DNA of 64,000 nt from Diphasiastrum complanatum (taxonomy: Eukaryota; Streptophyta; Lycopodiopsida; Lycopodiales; Lycopodiaceae). Made by a program: the position numbers and the translations under genes. The stretch spans positions 54,713,612-54,777,611 of the forward strand of contig CM055095.1 of assembly GCA_029204225.1 (NCBI GenBank), read 5' to 3'. Positions 10,071-22,669 of this stretch are shown one piece after another. How positions within the stretch are numbered: the first letter of the stretch is position 1; each line of letters starts with the position of its first letter. Under the pieces are notes generated by a model, which had not been told where the DNA came from, searched no databases, and worked only from the letters and a program-made list of their open reading frames with translations.

Positions 10071-11600
10071 ATCAACTTTCGAGAATTATCCTGATTGGGC
10101 ATGGAAATCAAGAGACGCCTTAGCTTCACCTCTGCCTTGCTCAAACCCATGCTTCAAGTCAAATCCCTTTCTTCTTGAGAATGTTTTCTGCCTGCCATGC
10201 AATTTAAAGCATTAGAGGTATGACCGAAACCATGGGAAGAGAACCAAAGTTGTATCATTGAACCCCGCTAAAGAATGTCCATTACAATATTAGGCATTCA
10301 CCGGCTCTAGTGAGATGACTACAGGAAAACTGAGATACTCAAGAACTGAAAAAGAACAACTCATGAACCTGAAGTAGGATATTCAGCTCCTGGAGCTCTG
10401 TCTCGGCCTCCTTTGAGCTGGAGGCCGGAGCCCTGCACAAATCGAATAGGCAGCGATCCGGTCGGAGTTTTGTTCAACGCTGAAGAATGCACCCTGCACC
10501 GTTTTTCAGCCTAGTCTGCAATTCTAGCCTATGCCAAGAGCAAAAGTGATTCAAACTTGATCAAACGCGAGACAGGTGTTCGCAACATAGAGGTGCCGAA
10601 TTCTCAACAAGGTATGGTCAAATTATGCATGGAATACTTTTAGAAAAAAAAGGGAAATTTACAGTTTCAATGCTTGTCTGCTTTGGTAGCAGCAAAATCT
10701 TGTAGCCTTCTGGCGTTCTCGCAGACCTCAAGCAGCTGCTCTCACGCTAGCGCGTCATCGCCGCCTCAGGGTTGCAGTTTAACCGTGCTTGCCGTTTAAC
10801 TGTGATTGCGATCTAACACTGCTAACGAGTCATTAGGCAGGGACCAAAGGGTATAAGTTGTGGGATTGGGCCACCGAATCCCAGTCCCATGAGAAACCAC
10901 CCTCTTTTTCCATCCCAAGGCAAGGTTTCCTGGGGTGGAAGGCCCGGTCTGAGGGCCTTCCTTGCAGGGAGGGCCCTTGCTGGAGGGCAGGGCCACAACT
11001 TGCATGGAAGGAAGGCCCTGAGGCCAACGAGCCTTCCATGATATAATGCCATGTCTGAAATTTTTTTATCTCATAAATTTTGAACATAATCGCTGATGCT
11101 TTCACTCAAGGATGAGAATTTTGGACAAAACGAGTGGTTATTTTACTTGCAAGCATCCAAAATACAAAGAAAAATTGAAGACTTGGCATTACGAATCTAC
11201 AACTGTGATCCTTTCAAGAAGACTTTTCAAAGGGAGTTCAAAAGGGGAGGAACTAGGGCTTCACAAGCGCCAAGTTCTCAAGTCATGACATTTTTCCATG
11301 TGGCCCATTACTCCTTGCCCTCGGGAACAAGTTCATCTGTTTTCTCTAGCACTTAAATTTTTGTTATTTTTGCACCTAATTTTTGAGATTTTTTCACTTC
11401 GGTCCACCTGCATGCACACCCATAGTTGGGTTTGACGTCAGTTTTATAGGTGACATGGAAAGACGCCCTTAACATGGAGCACTGTGGTTTAAAAAAAGAC
11501 CAAGTTCATTGCACTCCGTGCATGATTCACATCTTGCTTGTTTTTGTCGTCAAGCTTTATCAAAACATATCACATCTATCATTTCCAAGAACATTAAGTG
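10070..11600. other. No gene recognised; GC-rich palindromic patch at 10850-11030
   Basis: Frames up to 90 codons occur on both strands but lack motifs. The patch 10937-10961 is a perfect 9-bp-arm hairpin around GGAAGGCCC, and related GAAGGCCC blocks recur in both orientations to 11035. Inverted AAGTTGTGG / CCACAACTT copies lie at 10856 and 10991. It may be a small non-autonomous element. Confidence 0.45.
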
Positions 11601-11625
11601 AAAATCTTACCAAAAGCTACAAAGT

Positions 11626-11643
11626 GTGTGTGTGTGTGTGTGT
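11626..11643. repeat. TG microsatellite
   Basis: About nine TG units in otherwise AT-rich non-coding DNA. Confidence 0.9.
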
Positions 11644-11979
11644 GTACACACTAGAAATCATTATGCTTGTGTCAGCTCTCTTATTGTCTCATTGCAATCA
11701 ATTTTGCATACGTTGTCAGCTCATCTCTAAGCTTCAAAGTTTATCCAAGATGATGACACATATTGATTGATTGATTGATAAACTTAATTCAAGGCTAGAA
11801 CTGTGTTGCATTGGCTTTTCATCATTTTTGCGAATTTATACTTGTCATTTTTTGTTTTAACCCTAAATACATATTAGCCTTTAAAAGTCATGGATTTCAT
11901 TTTTTTTGCTCAATTGATAGCATGCAAACATATTTCAACTAATATTGCTCACATTCTTCACAACTAGAAAACTCTGTGT

Positions 11980-12345
11980 TTATCCATGCGACACGCAACC
12001 CTTAGCCGATTTTCTGAAATTTTGTTTGTGTGGAACATCCACGCGTGGATAATCCATGCCAAAAACGTTTGAACACACTTCCGGCAAGTCCACCGGTGTT
12101 TTTCTGACACAGCACCAAAAAATTTATTCGCGTGGATAATCCACACAAAATTGAATTTGAAAATTCTGGCAATTGTTTGGGAGGGAAGCATGGTGGCGCC
12201 TGACGATGGTTTTACGCGTGGATTATCCACACAAATTCAGTTATCTCAATGACTTCACTGGACTGGGACAATATTCTGGTGCGTGGATACTCCACGTTAA
12301 CGTTATCCACACGTGGATAACTGTCGCGTGGATTAGCCACGCTTT
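11980..12345. repeat. Cluster of GTGGAT-ATCCAC palindromes
   Basis: At least six copies of a palindrome close to CGTGGATAATCCACG occur: about 12043-12059, 12129-12145, 12214-12232, 12281-12296, 12302-12321 and 12325-12342, with a half site near 11981 and another at 12028. Spacing is irregular (20-90 bp). The density suggests a multi-site protein-binding region or ends of a decayed transposon. No gene is seen within it. Confidence 0.75.
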
Positions 12346-12404
12346 TTTTTGGCTTGTTTATAATGAAATGGAATTAGTTAAATAAATATTTTCCTAAAGT
12401 GAAA

Positions 12405-12407
<3 letters not shown>

Positions 12408-12456
<49 letters not shown>
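12408..12456. repeat. TA microsatellite
   Basis: About 49 bp of uninterrupted TA. Confidence 0.95.
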
Positions 12457-12460
<4 letters not shown>

Positions 12461-12612
12461 CAAGGACACCAAAAATGTCAACTCGAGCAAGAACGCAACC
12501 ATCAAGGCTCAAATATAAGGAAGAGAGAAGCTGAAAGCATCACATGTCACTTAGTCATCTCTCTCTTCTCTCTCTCTCTTTCTCTCTATAGAATAGATGA
12601 AATTAAACCTTT

Positions 12613-13211
12613 TTAGTTAGAATTGCAAGAAGCAATTTCTTCAGTGACAGCATCTTGCAATTCATCTCCTCTTAGATGATTTTCATCACCACTCTCACTT
12701 TCAAAACTTATTTCATCATTCTGACTATTAGAATTTCTATTCTCAACATCTATGGAAGTGGGTGCTTCAAGTATGGTTTGAAAATTTACTACATCTCTAG
12801 GTAGCTCAATCTCATAGTTAAGATGAAGGTTTTCCATTTCATTCTCAACATTTGAACCCTCAAATATTCGTCGTGCTCGTGGTTCAACTTGAGCTACAAA
12901 CCACCATATTTTGCTTAGTCGATCTGGTTGAAAAAACACCTACAAAAATTACTATTTTAGAACATATTGAAAACTCAAATATTGAAATCACTTGTAATAA
13001 AATGAAAAACATGACAACATAGCATGTGCACCTGCTCACAGTGACGAGGCAACACCAATGTCTCAAAGGATTCCATGCTCAATGTTTTTGATGAACCAAT
13101 CACAAAAAATCCACTTGGATCCAATTTTACGGTTGCATTTGGCCCTCTACAAACTACCTTGAACCATTTCACATCAAATAAAAAATAGTGTCCACTTTCA
13201 CCAAATGACAC
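12613..13211 (-). CDS. DUF4216-like C-terminal part of a CACTA-associated gene, two exons
   Basis: Exon 13032-13211 encodes YFLFDVKWFKVVCRGP and ETLVLPRHCEQ. Exon 12613-12939 continues VFFQPDRLSKIWWFVAQVEP and then an acidic tail to a stop. The 92-bp intron 12940-13031 has canonical ends on the minus strand (CAG|GTGCAC ... TTTTGTAG|GTG), and splicing keeps the frame. The pattern of aromatic and Cys residues, a QV-F step and a W-V-V-PR step, fits DUF4216, a domain found beside TNP2-type CACTA transposases. Its role is unknown. The upstream transposase is not visible in the window. Confidence 0.6.
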
Positions 13212-13700
13212 ATCATAAATATTTCATTTATCGTACATAAATAAGAGATACGATAATTTCCCTAGAACTCATAATTCCAATCAAATGTCATTGTAAGAAT
13301 AAATTTGCAAGAGAAATTATACAATCATATTCAAATAATCCATGTAGATAGTGCGTGCAGGCCTATCTCAACTAATCTAAAGACTACATAGCAATCAATA
13401 TTCGAAGCTTTCACTTTGAACTCTTGTCCAAGATGAGTGATGATCTCACTCAGTCTTTCTTTTAAGATGGAATGATAAAAATAAATAAAAAAATAGTCAT
13501 ATACTCAATTGATTGATTGCCCACTCAATCACTCATTTGAGTAATTAATGTTCGGATCGAGTTAGTTAGCGATAAATCTCTTTGGATTGGCCTTGTGTGC
13601 CATGATATCTCATGACGAGCAATTAAAATGAGGTTCATCTCTTGATTTCGTGACAAGGCCAGTTGCAACCTTGAAATATACTTTGGGAGTTCGGCTTTGA
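13212..13700. other. No gene seen; possible further upstream remnant of the DUF4216-type gene
   Basis: AT-rich DNA with a short minus-strand coding-like stretch near 13400-13460. No motif or splice pair is convincing. Confidence 0.35.
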
Positions 13701-14000
13701 CAATTATGTGTGTCATTACACTTAGAATTTGCTTCGAACAAGAACACAGATCATGCTACACAATAACACAGACAGAAAGCACTCTCCACATCAAGCTCAC
13801 ATAGCAACTATATTTCTCAAAATGAAAATACACTGTACATATAGTTCTTCACTAAGGCAACCCATGCATGGCCTAGGTTGCCGTTGACAGGATGCGTGTC
13901 TCATCGACTCGCCTCGTGGCGAGGCCAACTAGTCCTTATCCACTAATAGGACCCACAATACAGTAACATAGTAGTTCTACTTTAATTCTAACTCTCTCCT
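13700..14000 (-). repeat. Probable 3' LTR remnant of the minus-strand copia element
   Basis: A purine run on the minus strand (AAGGAGAGAG, about 13998-14008) follows the copia pol end, and a GTTAGAATTA-type start lies next to it, as in many copia LTRs. The leading T of TG is not intact and the outer end is not defined. Confidence 0.4.
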
Positions 14001-14037
14001 TAAAGTAGAGTCTACTTTTTATATAGTCATATCAAAG

Positions 14038-15737
14038 TTAACAAACTTTAAGTACAGAAAGCTTTGATCTAAACTTATCAAACTTTTCTCTAATGAGTGG
14101 CTTAGTGAAAATGTCAACTAGTTGTTCATCCGTACTACAATGAACAACATTAATTTCACGACTCAATAGCCTCTCAATAGCCTTATACTCTACTTCTGTT
14201 GTGGATAGAGCAACTGTACTTTGCTTCTTACTAGACCAGAAAAGCAACTGCCACAAAGCTGGAATACATACTCTGTGGTGGATCTACAATCATCATGGTC
14301 ACCTCCCCAATCTGCATCCACATAGCCACATAACCCAGGTAAATCCTCATGCTTTCTGTATACCAAGCCATAATCTGAAGTGCCTTTGACATAACGCAAA
14401 ATGCGCTTGGCTACCTTCCAATGTGTTTTCGTAGGTGCTGCCATAAACTGACTTACAATACCAACAACATAGCATATATCTAGTCTAGTCGTGGTAAGGT
14501 AAATCAAGCTCCCTACTAACTGCCTATACAGCGTAGCATCAAATGGCTGTGATTCGTCAAGCTTAGAAAGCTTTTTACCTGGTTCAATAGGAGTGTTTAC
14601 TAGCTTGCAATCTTGTTGTCTGAACCTGTGCAACAACTCTCTGACATAACTTCACCTGTGTTAGACCCACCTCATGTCCTTTTTGCCACACCTCCACTCC
14701 AAGGCAATAATGCATTAGGTTGAAATCTGTCATCTCGAATTGTTCCATGAGATCTTTCTTGATTATGTCTATCTTCTCTTGATTATTTCCCGTGATAATC
14801 AATAAAGAGCAACCAAAGCAACCATACCATCAAAGCATAAGACATAAAGATGTGGATCAGAGTGTGTTCTCACCATCCCCTTAGAATGAAAGTAGGCATC
14901 AATCTTGTTGTACCACGCAGTGGTGTCTATTTGAGACCATAAAGTGCTTTCTTCAAGCGACATACTTTATTCTCCTGTCCTTTTGCTATAAAGCCTTCAG
15001 GTTGATCCATGAACACCTCTTCTTCTAACTCACCATTTAGAAAGGCAGGTTTTACATCCATTTGATGTAAAGGCCATCCAAAATGCGAAGCTAAGTAGAC
15101 ATAGAGTATTCCACTTACATATTGGCACAAAGGTCTCCTCATAGTCGATGTCTTTACTTTGTGCATAACCTTTGATCACCAATCTTGCCTTGTGCTTTGT
15201 TATACTTCCATCTGCATGATACTTAGTCCTATATACCCATTTACAACCAATGGATTTCTTGCCAGCTGGTGGTTCCACTAAGTCCCATGTCTTATGCTTA
15301 GCAATTGACTCCATCTCCTCTTCCATGGCCTTAGCCCAAATGTCATCATCTTTCACTTCAACATAAGTCGAAGGTGCTTTAATTTGCTTTGAATAATGTT
15401 AGATAAGAGAGCATAATTTGTTTCATACCTTTCAGGTTGTGTCTTCTCTCTTGTTGATCTTCATAGCTCTCCTTGTCTAGATGATCCTAAAAAGTCATCC
15501 ATGTCGCGGCTCTCCATCAATCTCTCAAACCATGTAGGGAGCTTCTTGTCAGGTGAATGACTTCTTGGTGAAAATATATCCCACGGTACATCTTTCTCCT
15601 TGCATTTGTCACCTGCAACTTCAATCATTTTTGCACCAAAAAGTTTATCTCTACCTCTCCAACCTGTCTCTTGAGGTTGAGTAGTAGTATCATGAGGTGT
15701 ATCCTCATGTCCATCACTAGGAAATTCAATAAGACGC
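14038..15737 (-). pseudogene. Ty1/copia pol fragment: RT and RNase H (minus strand)
   Basis: Frames run 15030-15356 ([29 protein letters not shown]), 14927-15166 ([20 protein letters not shown]), 14584-14802 (MIITGNN, HYCLGVEV), 14190-14636 (RQLVGSLIYLTTTRLDI, HWKVAKRILRYVKGTSDYGL) and 14038-14256 (SKKQSTVALSTTEVEYKAI, ADIFTKPL-like end). The catalytic YVDD near 14810-14830 cannot be read. RNase H is shortened between the TEVEY and INVVHCSTDEQ stretches. The segment 15360-15737 corresponds to the integrase-RT linker. At 15737 it abuts a copia fragment in the other orientation. Confidence 0.88.
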
Positions 15738-15774
15738 TAGTCAAAAGAGCCAGATGCATGATGGCATAGGCTCG

Positions 15775-17052
15775 ATTGCCAAGTCAATTCTGGGTTGAGG
15801 CAATACGGAGTCGATTATTTTGACACATATTCGCCAATGGTGAAGATGACAAAAATTTGATTGCTCCTTGCATACGCTACACAGCACAATCTGGAAATTT
15901 ACCAGATTGATGTAAAGACAACCTTTCTCCATGGAGATCTAGAGGAAGAAATCTTCATGGAGCAGCCTGAAGGATTTGAAGACCCCGACAATCGACAATA
16001 TGTCTGTCGGTTGCAAAGATGCATTTATGGTCTGAAGCAGGTATCACGAGTTTGGTACAAGAAGCTCGACAGTCTTCCAAAGTCTCTAGACTTCACTCCT
16101 ACACAACCAGACTGTAATGTCTATATAAAGAGAGTAGGAAGAGATTTTGTGATTCTGACTATTTTCATGGATGATTATCTTATGATAGGAAATTGCTTGA
16201 TGCTAATCAAAGACACGAAGAGTTAGATTTCTGAAAATTATGAAATCACAAATCTGGAAGAAACAACAAAATGTCTTGGGCTGGAGATCAGAAGATATCG
16301 AATAAAATAAAAAATACATCTGAGTCAGTCAGAGTATGCCAAAAAAGTGCTGAAGCAGTATCGAATGATGGACTGCAAAGAAAAAGCCACACCAATAATA
16401 GTTGGAGCCAAATTGACGAAGCAAGATTGTCCGAAAACAGAGAAAGAAAAACAGAAGATGGAAAACATGGCGCATTGGCAAATGGCAAAACGAATCCTAT
16501 AATATCTGAAGGGTAACCAAAATATGAGATTAACCTACAAAGCAGACAATGAAAGAAAATGATTCGAGCTGCACCATATAGTGATGCGAACTGGCGAGCT
16601 GCAAAGATGACAACAAGTCCATGACAGGAGGATGTTCAATGGCGTGCAGAGCATCAATCAACTAGATATGCAAAAAGCAGACCTTGGTGGCTCAATCCTC
16701 GTGCAAAACTGAATATGTCGCAGCTTTAAAGATGGCGAATGAGGTAGTTTGGTAGCAGATGATGTTGGAGGCAATTGGCATACTCCAAGAAGAACCTTGC
16801 ATGATGATGATGGATTCTCAAAGTGCCATAAATATGTCCCAGGATCCTGTCTTCCATTCAAAGACAAAACAAATACCTCTAAAGTACCATCATATTTGAG
16901 ACTTGATCTCGAAATGAGAGCTCAAAGTTCAATACATAAAGTTTGAAGACATGATTGCAGATCTGCTCATGAAGCCACTCGACAAACCACTCTTCGCAAA
17001 GCAAAGAAAGGCAATTGGATTAAACATACAAAGTTGCAAGGTTCAAGAGGGA
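15775..17052 (+). pseudogene. Ty1/copia RT-RNase H fragment (plus strand)
   Basis: The frame 15861-16226 has NLEIYQIDVKTTFLHGDLEE, IYGLKQVSRVWY and the catalytic FMDD near 16164-16175. After its stop, broken frames continue with CLGLEIRR, HLSQSEYAKKVLKQY and, near 16921-17050, EDMIADLLMKPLDKPLFAKQ, the usual end of copia RNase H. It runs directly into a polypurine-like AAGAGGGAG at about 17044-17052 and then an LTR. This is a different copia family from the minus-strand fragment on its left. Confidence 0.85.
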
Positions 17053-18142
<1,090 letters not shown>

Positions 18143-18146
18143 GATG

Positions 18147-18225
18147 TGGTATCAGAGCTCATAATTCTACAATCCATCGCATCCCACAAGTGGGTATCAA
18201 GTTCCAACAAAGTGGTATCAGAGCC
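18147..18225 (+). other. Repeated tRNA-iMet type primer sites
   Basis: TGGTATCAGAGCTC lies at 18147-18160 and TGGTATCAGAGCC at 18213-18225, with a weaker GGGTATCAAGTTCC at 18192. One would serve as primer binding site for the downstream gag-bearing element. The duplication is unusual. Confidence 0.75.
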
Positions 18226-18329
18226 ACAGATTTATTGGATTACCAGAGTCTAGGAATTATAATAGAACTTAACACGTTTTTTTTCTATAGAGCTTATTCA
18301 TTTGGTTTGTGTTTTATCTCTGCTACTCG

Positions 18330-18966
18330 ATTACAATGGAAGGTTCAACCTCAGATCCGCTTGATCAACAAATTCAGCAAAGACGACTTCCACATGTGGA
18401 AGTTCAAAATGAGGATGATCCTGATCGAAAAAGAGTTATGGGAATACGTCAACGGTTCCATAGCCAAATCGGCAAAACCTGAACAACTCCCAGCTTGGGA
18501 AGCAAAGGATGGTAAGGCTCTTGCCATTGTATCTCTGAATCTAAAAGACACTCAAATTGCTCATGTATCCAACTGCACCACCTCCAAAGAAGCGTGGGAG
18601 ACACTTACAAGCATTTATGAAACCGCAAATGTTTCCACTTGTCTCTTCTTGAGGAAGAAGGTATTGACACTTAGAATGAGTGAAGTCACCTCAATAAACG
18701 ACCATCTGAATGAGTCCAAATAGTCGCTTAACCAACTGGCTGCAATAGGATCGCCTATCTCAGAAGAAGACTCTACTATGTCTCTTCTTGCTAGTCTTCT
18801 ATCCTCCTACGATTATTTAGTGTTGTTTTTTAGCAATACTCTTGCATTGTCTCTCCAAAAATTGACAGCAAGTCTATTGCAGGAAGAAGTTAGGAGGAAA
18901 AGCTTGTCTACGACAACGAGTACCAAATCCATGGCACTCTATCAAACAAGTAGCAGTCTAAGATGA
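18330..18966 (+). pseudogene. Ty1/copia gag N-terminal part (plus strand)
   Basis: The frame 18106-18723 gives INKFSKDDFHMWKFKMRMIL, KELWEYVNGS and SKEAWETLTSIYETAN, a copia gag (UBN2) core. It continues after a TAG at 18721 with LLASLLSSYDYLV. The true start is likely near 18335 because the frame upstream of it is leader. It ends near 18966-19020 at the join to a minus-strand integrase piece, so the knuckle is lost. Confidence 0.82.
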
Positions 18967-19028
18967 AGAAACTTAGAATCTTCATCAAAAATTTCATCTC
19001 AGATAGTAATAAAAGTTTTACTAACTGG

Positions 19029-19310
19029 ATTATATAGCTTATACTTTTTGGTCCCTTATAGATATCCAATGAATATGCACTTGATACCTTTTGGATCTAA
19101 TTTTGTTTTCTCCTTGGGTATGTGAACAAAAGCTCTGCATCCAAAAACATTGAGATGATGTTTTCTCCCATACCACATCTCATAAGGTGTTTTTCTATTC
19201 ACAACCCTTGTTGGAGACCGATTGATTATGTATCCACTGTTGTTGTAGCCTCTGCCCATCCGACTTTTGGCAGATCTCCCTCTTGCAAGATGCATCTTAC
19301 CATTTGATAG
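19029..19310 (-). pseudogene. Ty1/copia integrase fragment (minus strand)
   Basis: The 79-residue frame at 19056-19295 carries INRSPTRVVNRKTPYEMWYG, VFGCRAFVHIPKE and LDPKGIKCIFIGYL, the C-terminal half of a copia integrase core. Nothing upstream of it survives. Confidence 0.85.
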
Positions 19311-19990
19311 GTGTCACCACTTCAAGCACCAACATCTTTATTTAAATGACATGTAAAATGGTTTTGATTTCTTTCACCAAATGCCGAAAGATAGTTGCAG
19401 CTACCATTGCCACATACAAAACCACCTCGACAACTCGAAACACTATTGGCTGATTTTGATGAATCCTCAAGATACTAGGCCAAAGCTATTCAAGAGCACA
19501 TGTCACCTTATATCGAGGAGGTCTCTGAGGAAGAAGAAAAGGATGAAGAATGAGAGCCGAGAAATGCTAGCGAGAATGACAGATAGAAATTGTGTGAGCC
19601 TCATGGTGAATCCCAAGTGATGGAATGACCATGTAGGATAAGTGCTAGTAGAACTCTCTTAAAAAAGTAGAGTGAGCCACCTTTTGATGGTGACCTCTAA
19701 TGGAGAAGCTAATTCCACTTGTAATTGTGAAATTGTGGAATTGCCACTTGGGCTCCACCTAAGCACCTCTCTTGCGTATTTAAGAGATCCCCTCTCTTGT
19801 GAGGGAGCTTTACATGTATTGTCTCTACTCTTGTTATGAATAAGAAGATCCTCCACAAGTTTTTGCAATCATCTAGCCCCTTGATCATGATGGCTTTCTT
19901 TTGTGAGGCTTTTATGATCATGCTCTTCCATTCCTTGTGTGTGGATGTGGATTTTAGCTTACCTTACCAATCACATTAGGTAATTTAGAT
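19311..19990 (+). repeat. Possible LTR or promoter remnant
   Basis: A TATTTAAG box near 19777 and a downstream ATGAATAAG polyadenylation-like signal near 19835 resemble LTR layout. A short acidic frame near 19500-19540 precedes it. Ends and partner LTR are not found. Confidence 0.3.
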
Positions 19991-20970
19991 CTTGAGTCAA
20001 ATTACTATTATATCCATGTACTTTGAAATGACATAAATATATCACTATCCATGTATTTTGAATACATCACTATCCATGTGTTTTGAAATGACATAATTAT
20101 ATCCATTGGCCATTGGTTGTTAATATAAAAAATCAGATAGTCACTACACTTTCTCATCATGGCCAAGTATTGTCAATTTGGCATGCACTGCCCTCATGGT
20201 TATGTCAAATTAACAAGTAATGGACTTAGTACTGGATATCATAGTGAAAATTGCTTTTTATCGAATATATAGATGTCACATTACACAACCATGTCATGTC
20301 ATGTCAATTGGGAGTGGAAAATGCTTTTAATTGAATATATAGGTGTCACATTACACACCCATGTCATGTCATGTAAATTGAGAGTGCTAACAGTGAAATG
20401 TTGCTAATTTTAACAAGCCACAATCATCTTGGACACAACAACACAACAACACTCACAACACTCTTCTGTTTAAATAAACTATTTAATTAACCTAGTAATT
20501 AAATTTTTTTTAAAGATAACTAGAAAGTTAAAAAACTCTTTCAGTAAGGCTATTTTATGTTTAGGCAATTAAATGAAAGGCATAATAAGTCCTTTAGTTT
20601 TAAAAAAACTAAAAACTGAATTTTGCACACTATTATTTTGTTTACAAAGTTAGAGGGTGGGTGTGCATGTCAGCTTTTATTTTAGACATGTCAGTGAAAG
20701 GCTGGCTATGGGTGCATTTAACGACACTTCATTATAAGAATGCTAATTCATGATGTTCTAGGCCCACGAGTACAATACAGCCTACTATGTTCTAGGCTTG
20801 TGAGCACTATGTTCTAGGCAAATGAATACAATTTCGTACACAATGTTTTAGGTTGTTTTAGGGTTATACTAAAAATCCCATTGACACTTTGTGTTTTAGA
20901 CCAATTATCATTTGCTCTAATGGGTGAAGAGTCGAATGTGACACACTAGAGGGGAGAATGTGAGACAATG
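19991..20970. repeat. AT-rich region with short tandem duplications, no gene
   Basis: A unit of about 66 bp with GTCACATTACACAACCATGTC and a double ATGTCATGTC is present twice (about 20250-20320 and 20315-20386). ATCACTATCCATGT recurs near 20040-20080, and TATGTTCTAGGC occurs three times at 20750-20825. No coding motif is seen. Confidence 0.6.
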
Positions 20971-21147
20971 GAGAGGTGAATGCGATACAAGAGCTTTTGA
21001 ACAACAATCAAATACGATTTGCAAATATCTTGGTAAGCACTTTTGGCAAGAAATCTTTGATATTTACTTTTTCGATTTGTAGAACCCGGAAATCAACAAT
21101 TTCTTGCAAATTTTTTTTGCCCTGGCCACAACCAGAGCTATCATCAG

Positions 21148-21830
21148 CAAGGTGGGGACTTGTTGATCGCTGACGATCAACAAGTACTCACCTTGTTGTT
21201 CGATGTCCTTTTTGATCTACTAGCATTGCGTTCTCACCATATCTTCACTAATGGAGCCAATTGCGTGATGTTTTGATCTGTTTTTTTCAAGAAGATATAA
21301 GTTAATCCTTCTTGATATGGTTTTCATTTGTGTGTAGCTGAACAAATGTATTTGATATAACTTGAAGTCAATAATCTGATGTAATATATGCGTAAAAACA
21401 ATGCTTTGAAAACAAGAATGGGAAACCAGAATCAATGCATTGAAACAATGCTATGAATACATGAATGGAAAACAAGAATCAATTCATTGATCAAGATGGT
21501 GGGAGACTTGCTGATCACATGCGATCAACAAGTTTCCATGTTGCCCTCGTTGTAGTTAGGGCAAAATTGTTTTGCCCTAGCCACAGCCAGGGCATCGTTT
21601 ACCAACTTGGGTACTTGCTTATCGCTAGCAATCAACAAGTCCCCACGTCACCATATCACTTGGCCAGGACAAATTTTTTTTGTAGCCAGGGCATCGTTTA
21701 GCACTTTGGGGACTTGCTGATTGCCGACAATCAACAAGTCCCACGTCGCTCTAGATGCGGCCATGGCAAAAAAAATTTGTCTTGATCGCGCGATCATGGC
21801 AAATTTTTGTTGTCCTGACCGTGGCCATTG
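21148..21830. repeat. Array of four related long hairpins
   Basis: Four palindromes share the core ACTTGTTGATCG...CGATCAACAAGT: 21148-21195 (22-bp arms, 4-bp loop, two mismatches), about 21501-21538, 21608-21645 and 21708-21745. Each is accompanied by a second palindromic block near GCCCTGGCCACAGCCAGGGC and a GGGCATCGTTTA element. The last three are spaced by about 98-109 bp. No gene is seen. The array lies on the 5' UTR side of a minus-strand TATA-like box at about 21938-21948. Confidence 0.8.
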
Positions 21831-21839
21831 CAAGCAATC

Positions 21840-22221
21840 ACCAAGATAGTGCACCAATGGATAGTAGAATCCAAGAGGACCATGTATAAGCATGAAATGA
21901 GATAGAGAAGAGAGAAGATTAATCTCCACGAGTTACATCTTTTTATAGCAGGTCCAAACCCTATTTGGTCACTTGGCTTTCCCACCTAAATGCTAACCCT
22001 ACTAATTTTGGGTCTAGATTCAATGTACCCAACTATTCAAATTGAATCTACTCAAACTCGCATTCTAACTTTCCCACACTTTCAAAAAGTGTTTATTCAT
22101 AATGAAATTTAGACTAATGAACTTTGAAAAGTCAACATCTAAGTCTAAAACAAGTTTTGGCCTCAATATTTCAAATATGGAAATATTGCAAAATGTGATG
22201 AAACTAGTTGAATCTTTCACA
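21840..22221 (-). repeat. Probable 3' LTR of the minus-strand copia fragment
   Basis: On the minus strand a purine tract GAAGAGGGAC (22222-22231) is followed by TGTGAAAGATTC. A TATA-like CTATAAAAAG occurs on the minus strand near 21940. The outer border is not defined and may reach into the hairpin array. Confidence 0.55.
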
Positions 22222-22225
22222 GTCC

Positions 22226-22657
22226 CTCTTCAACTAGTTTTAGCATAGACTTTGATAATACTCCAAGTGAAGTCCTATGCTTCATGAACAATTCTTTTCC
22301 CAATGCTTTGGTGAAGGTATCAGCTACACATTCTCTTGAAGACACATGTTGAAGCTCCACCTCCTTTGCAATGACTTGCTCCCTCACAAAATGATATTGT
22401 ATCTCAATATGCTTGCTCCTAGCATAGTTTTTGACAATGGAACTTTGATCGATCATAAGAATGATCTTCTTCTTAAGAATAGATCTTCTTTCAATGATCA
22501 TGTAATGCTCAAAATAGAAACAACCATAATTGATATAGAGAATAGTGTCCACTTGGGATGCTTGACTATTTCTTACATCAATTTTACATATCAAGATGTA
22601 ACTAGAACATGAAGAATCAAATAGAATGTAAATGAAATAATTCCACCATGCTTCCAA
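22226..22657 (-). pseudogene. Ty1/copia RNase H C-terminal fragment (minus strand)
   Basis: The 146-residue frame ends with RSKHIEIQYHFVREQVIAK, ELQHVSSRECVADTFTKALG and LGVLSKSMLKL, the standard tail of copia RNase H. The first 55 residues of the frame are not copia-like. They continue the foreign-looking segment of the frame at 22670-23707. Confidence 0.85.
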
Positions 22658-22669
22658 CTCTGAACTCTC

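Noticed and set aside
11096-11356. 86-residue frame as a small gene
   Set aside because: No motif, no supporting splice sites and no conserved neighbour; the length is expected by chance.
19381-19620. 79-residue plus-strand frame with basic end as a gene
   Set aside because: No motif; it overlaps a better acidic reading in another frame and lies in an LTR-like region.
21148-21760. Regular palindromic repeats as a CRISPR-like array
   Set aside because: This is plant nuclear DNA, the repeats are long hairpins with variable spacing, the between-parts are themselves repeated, and no cas genes exist.
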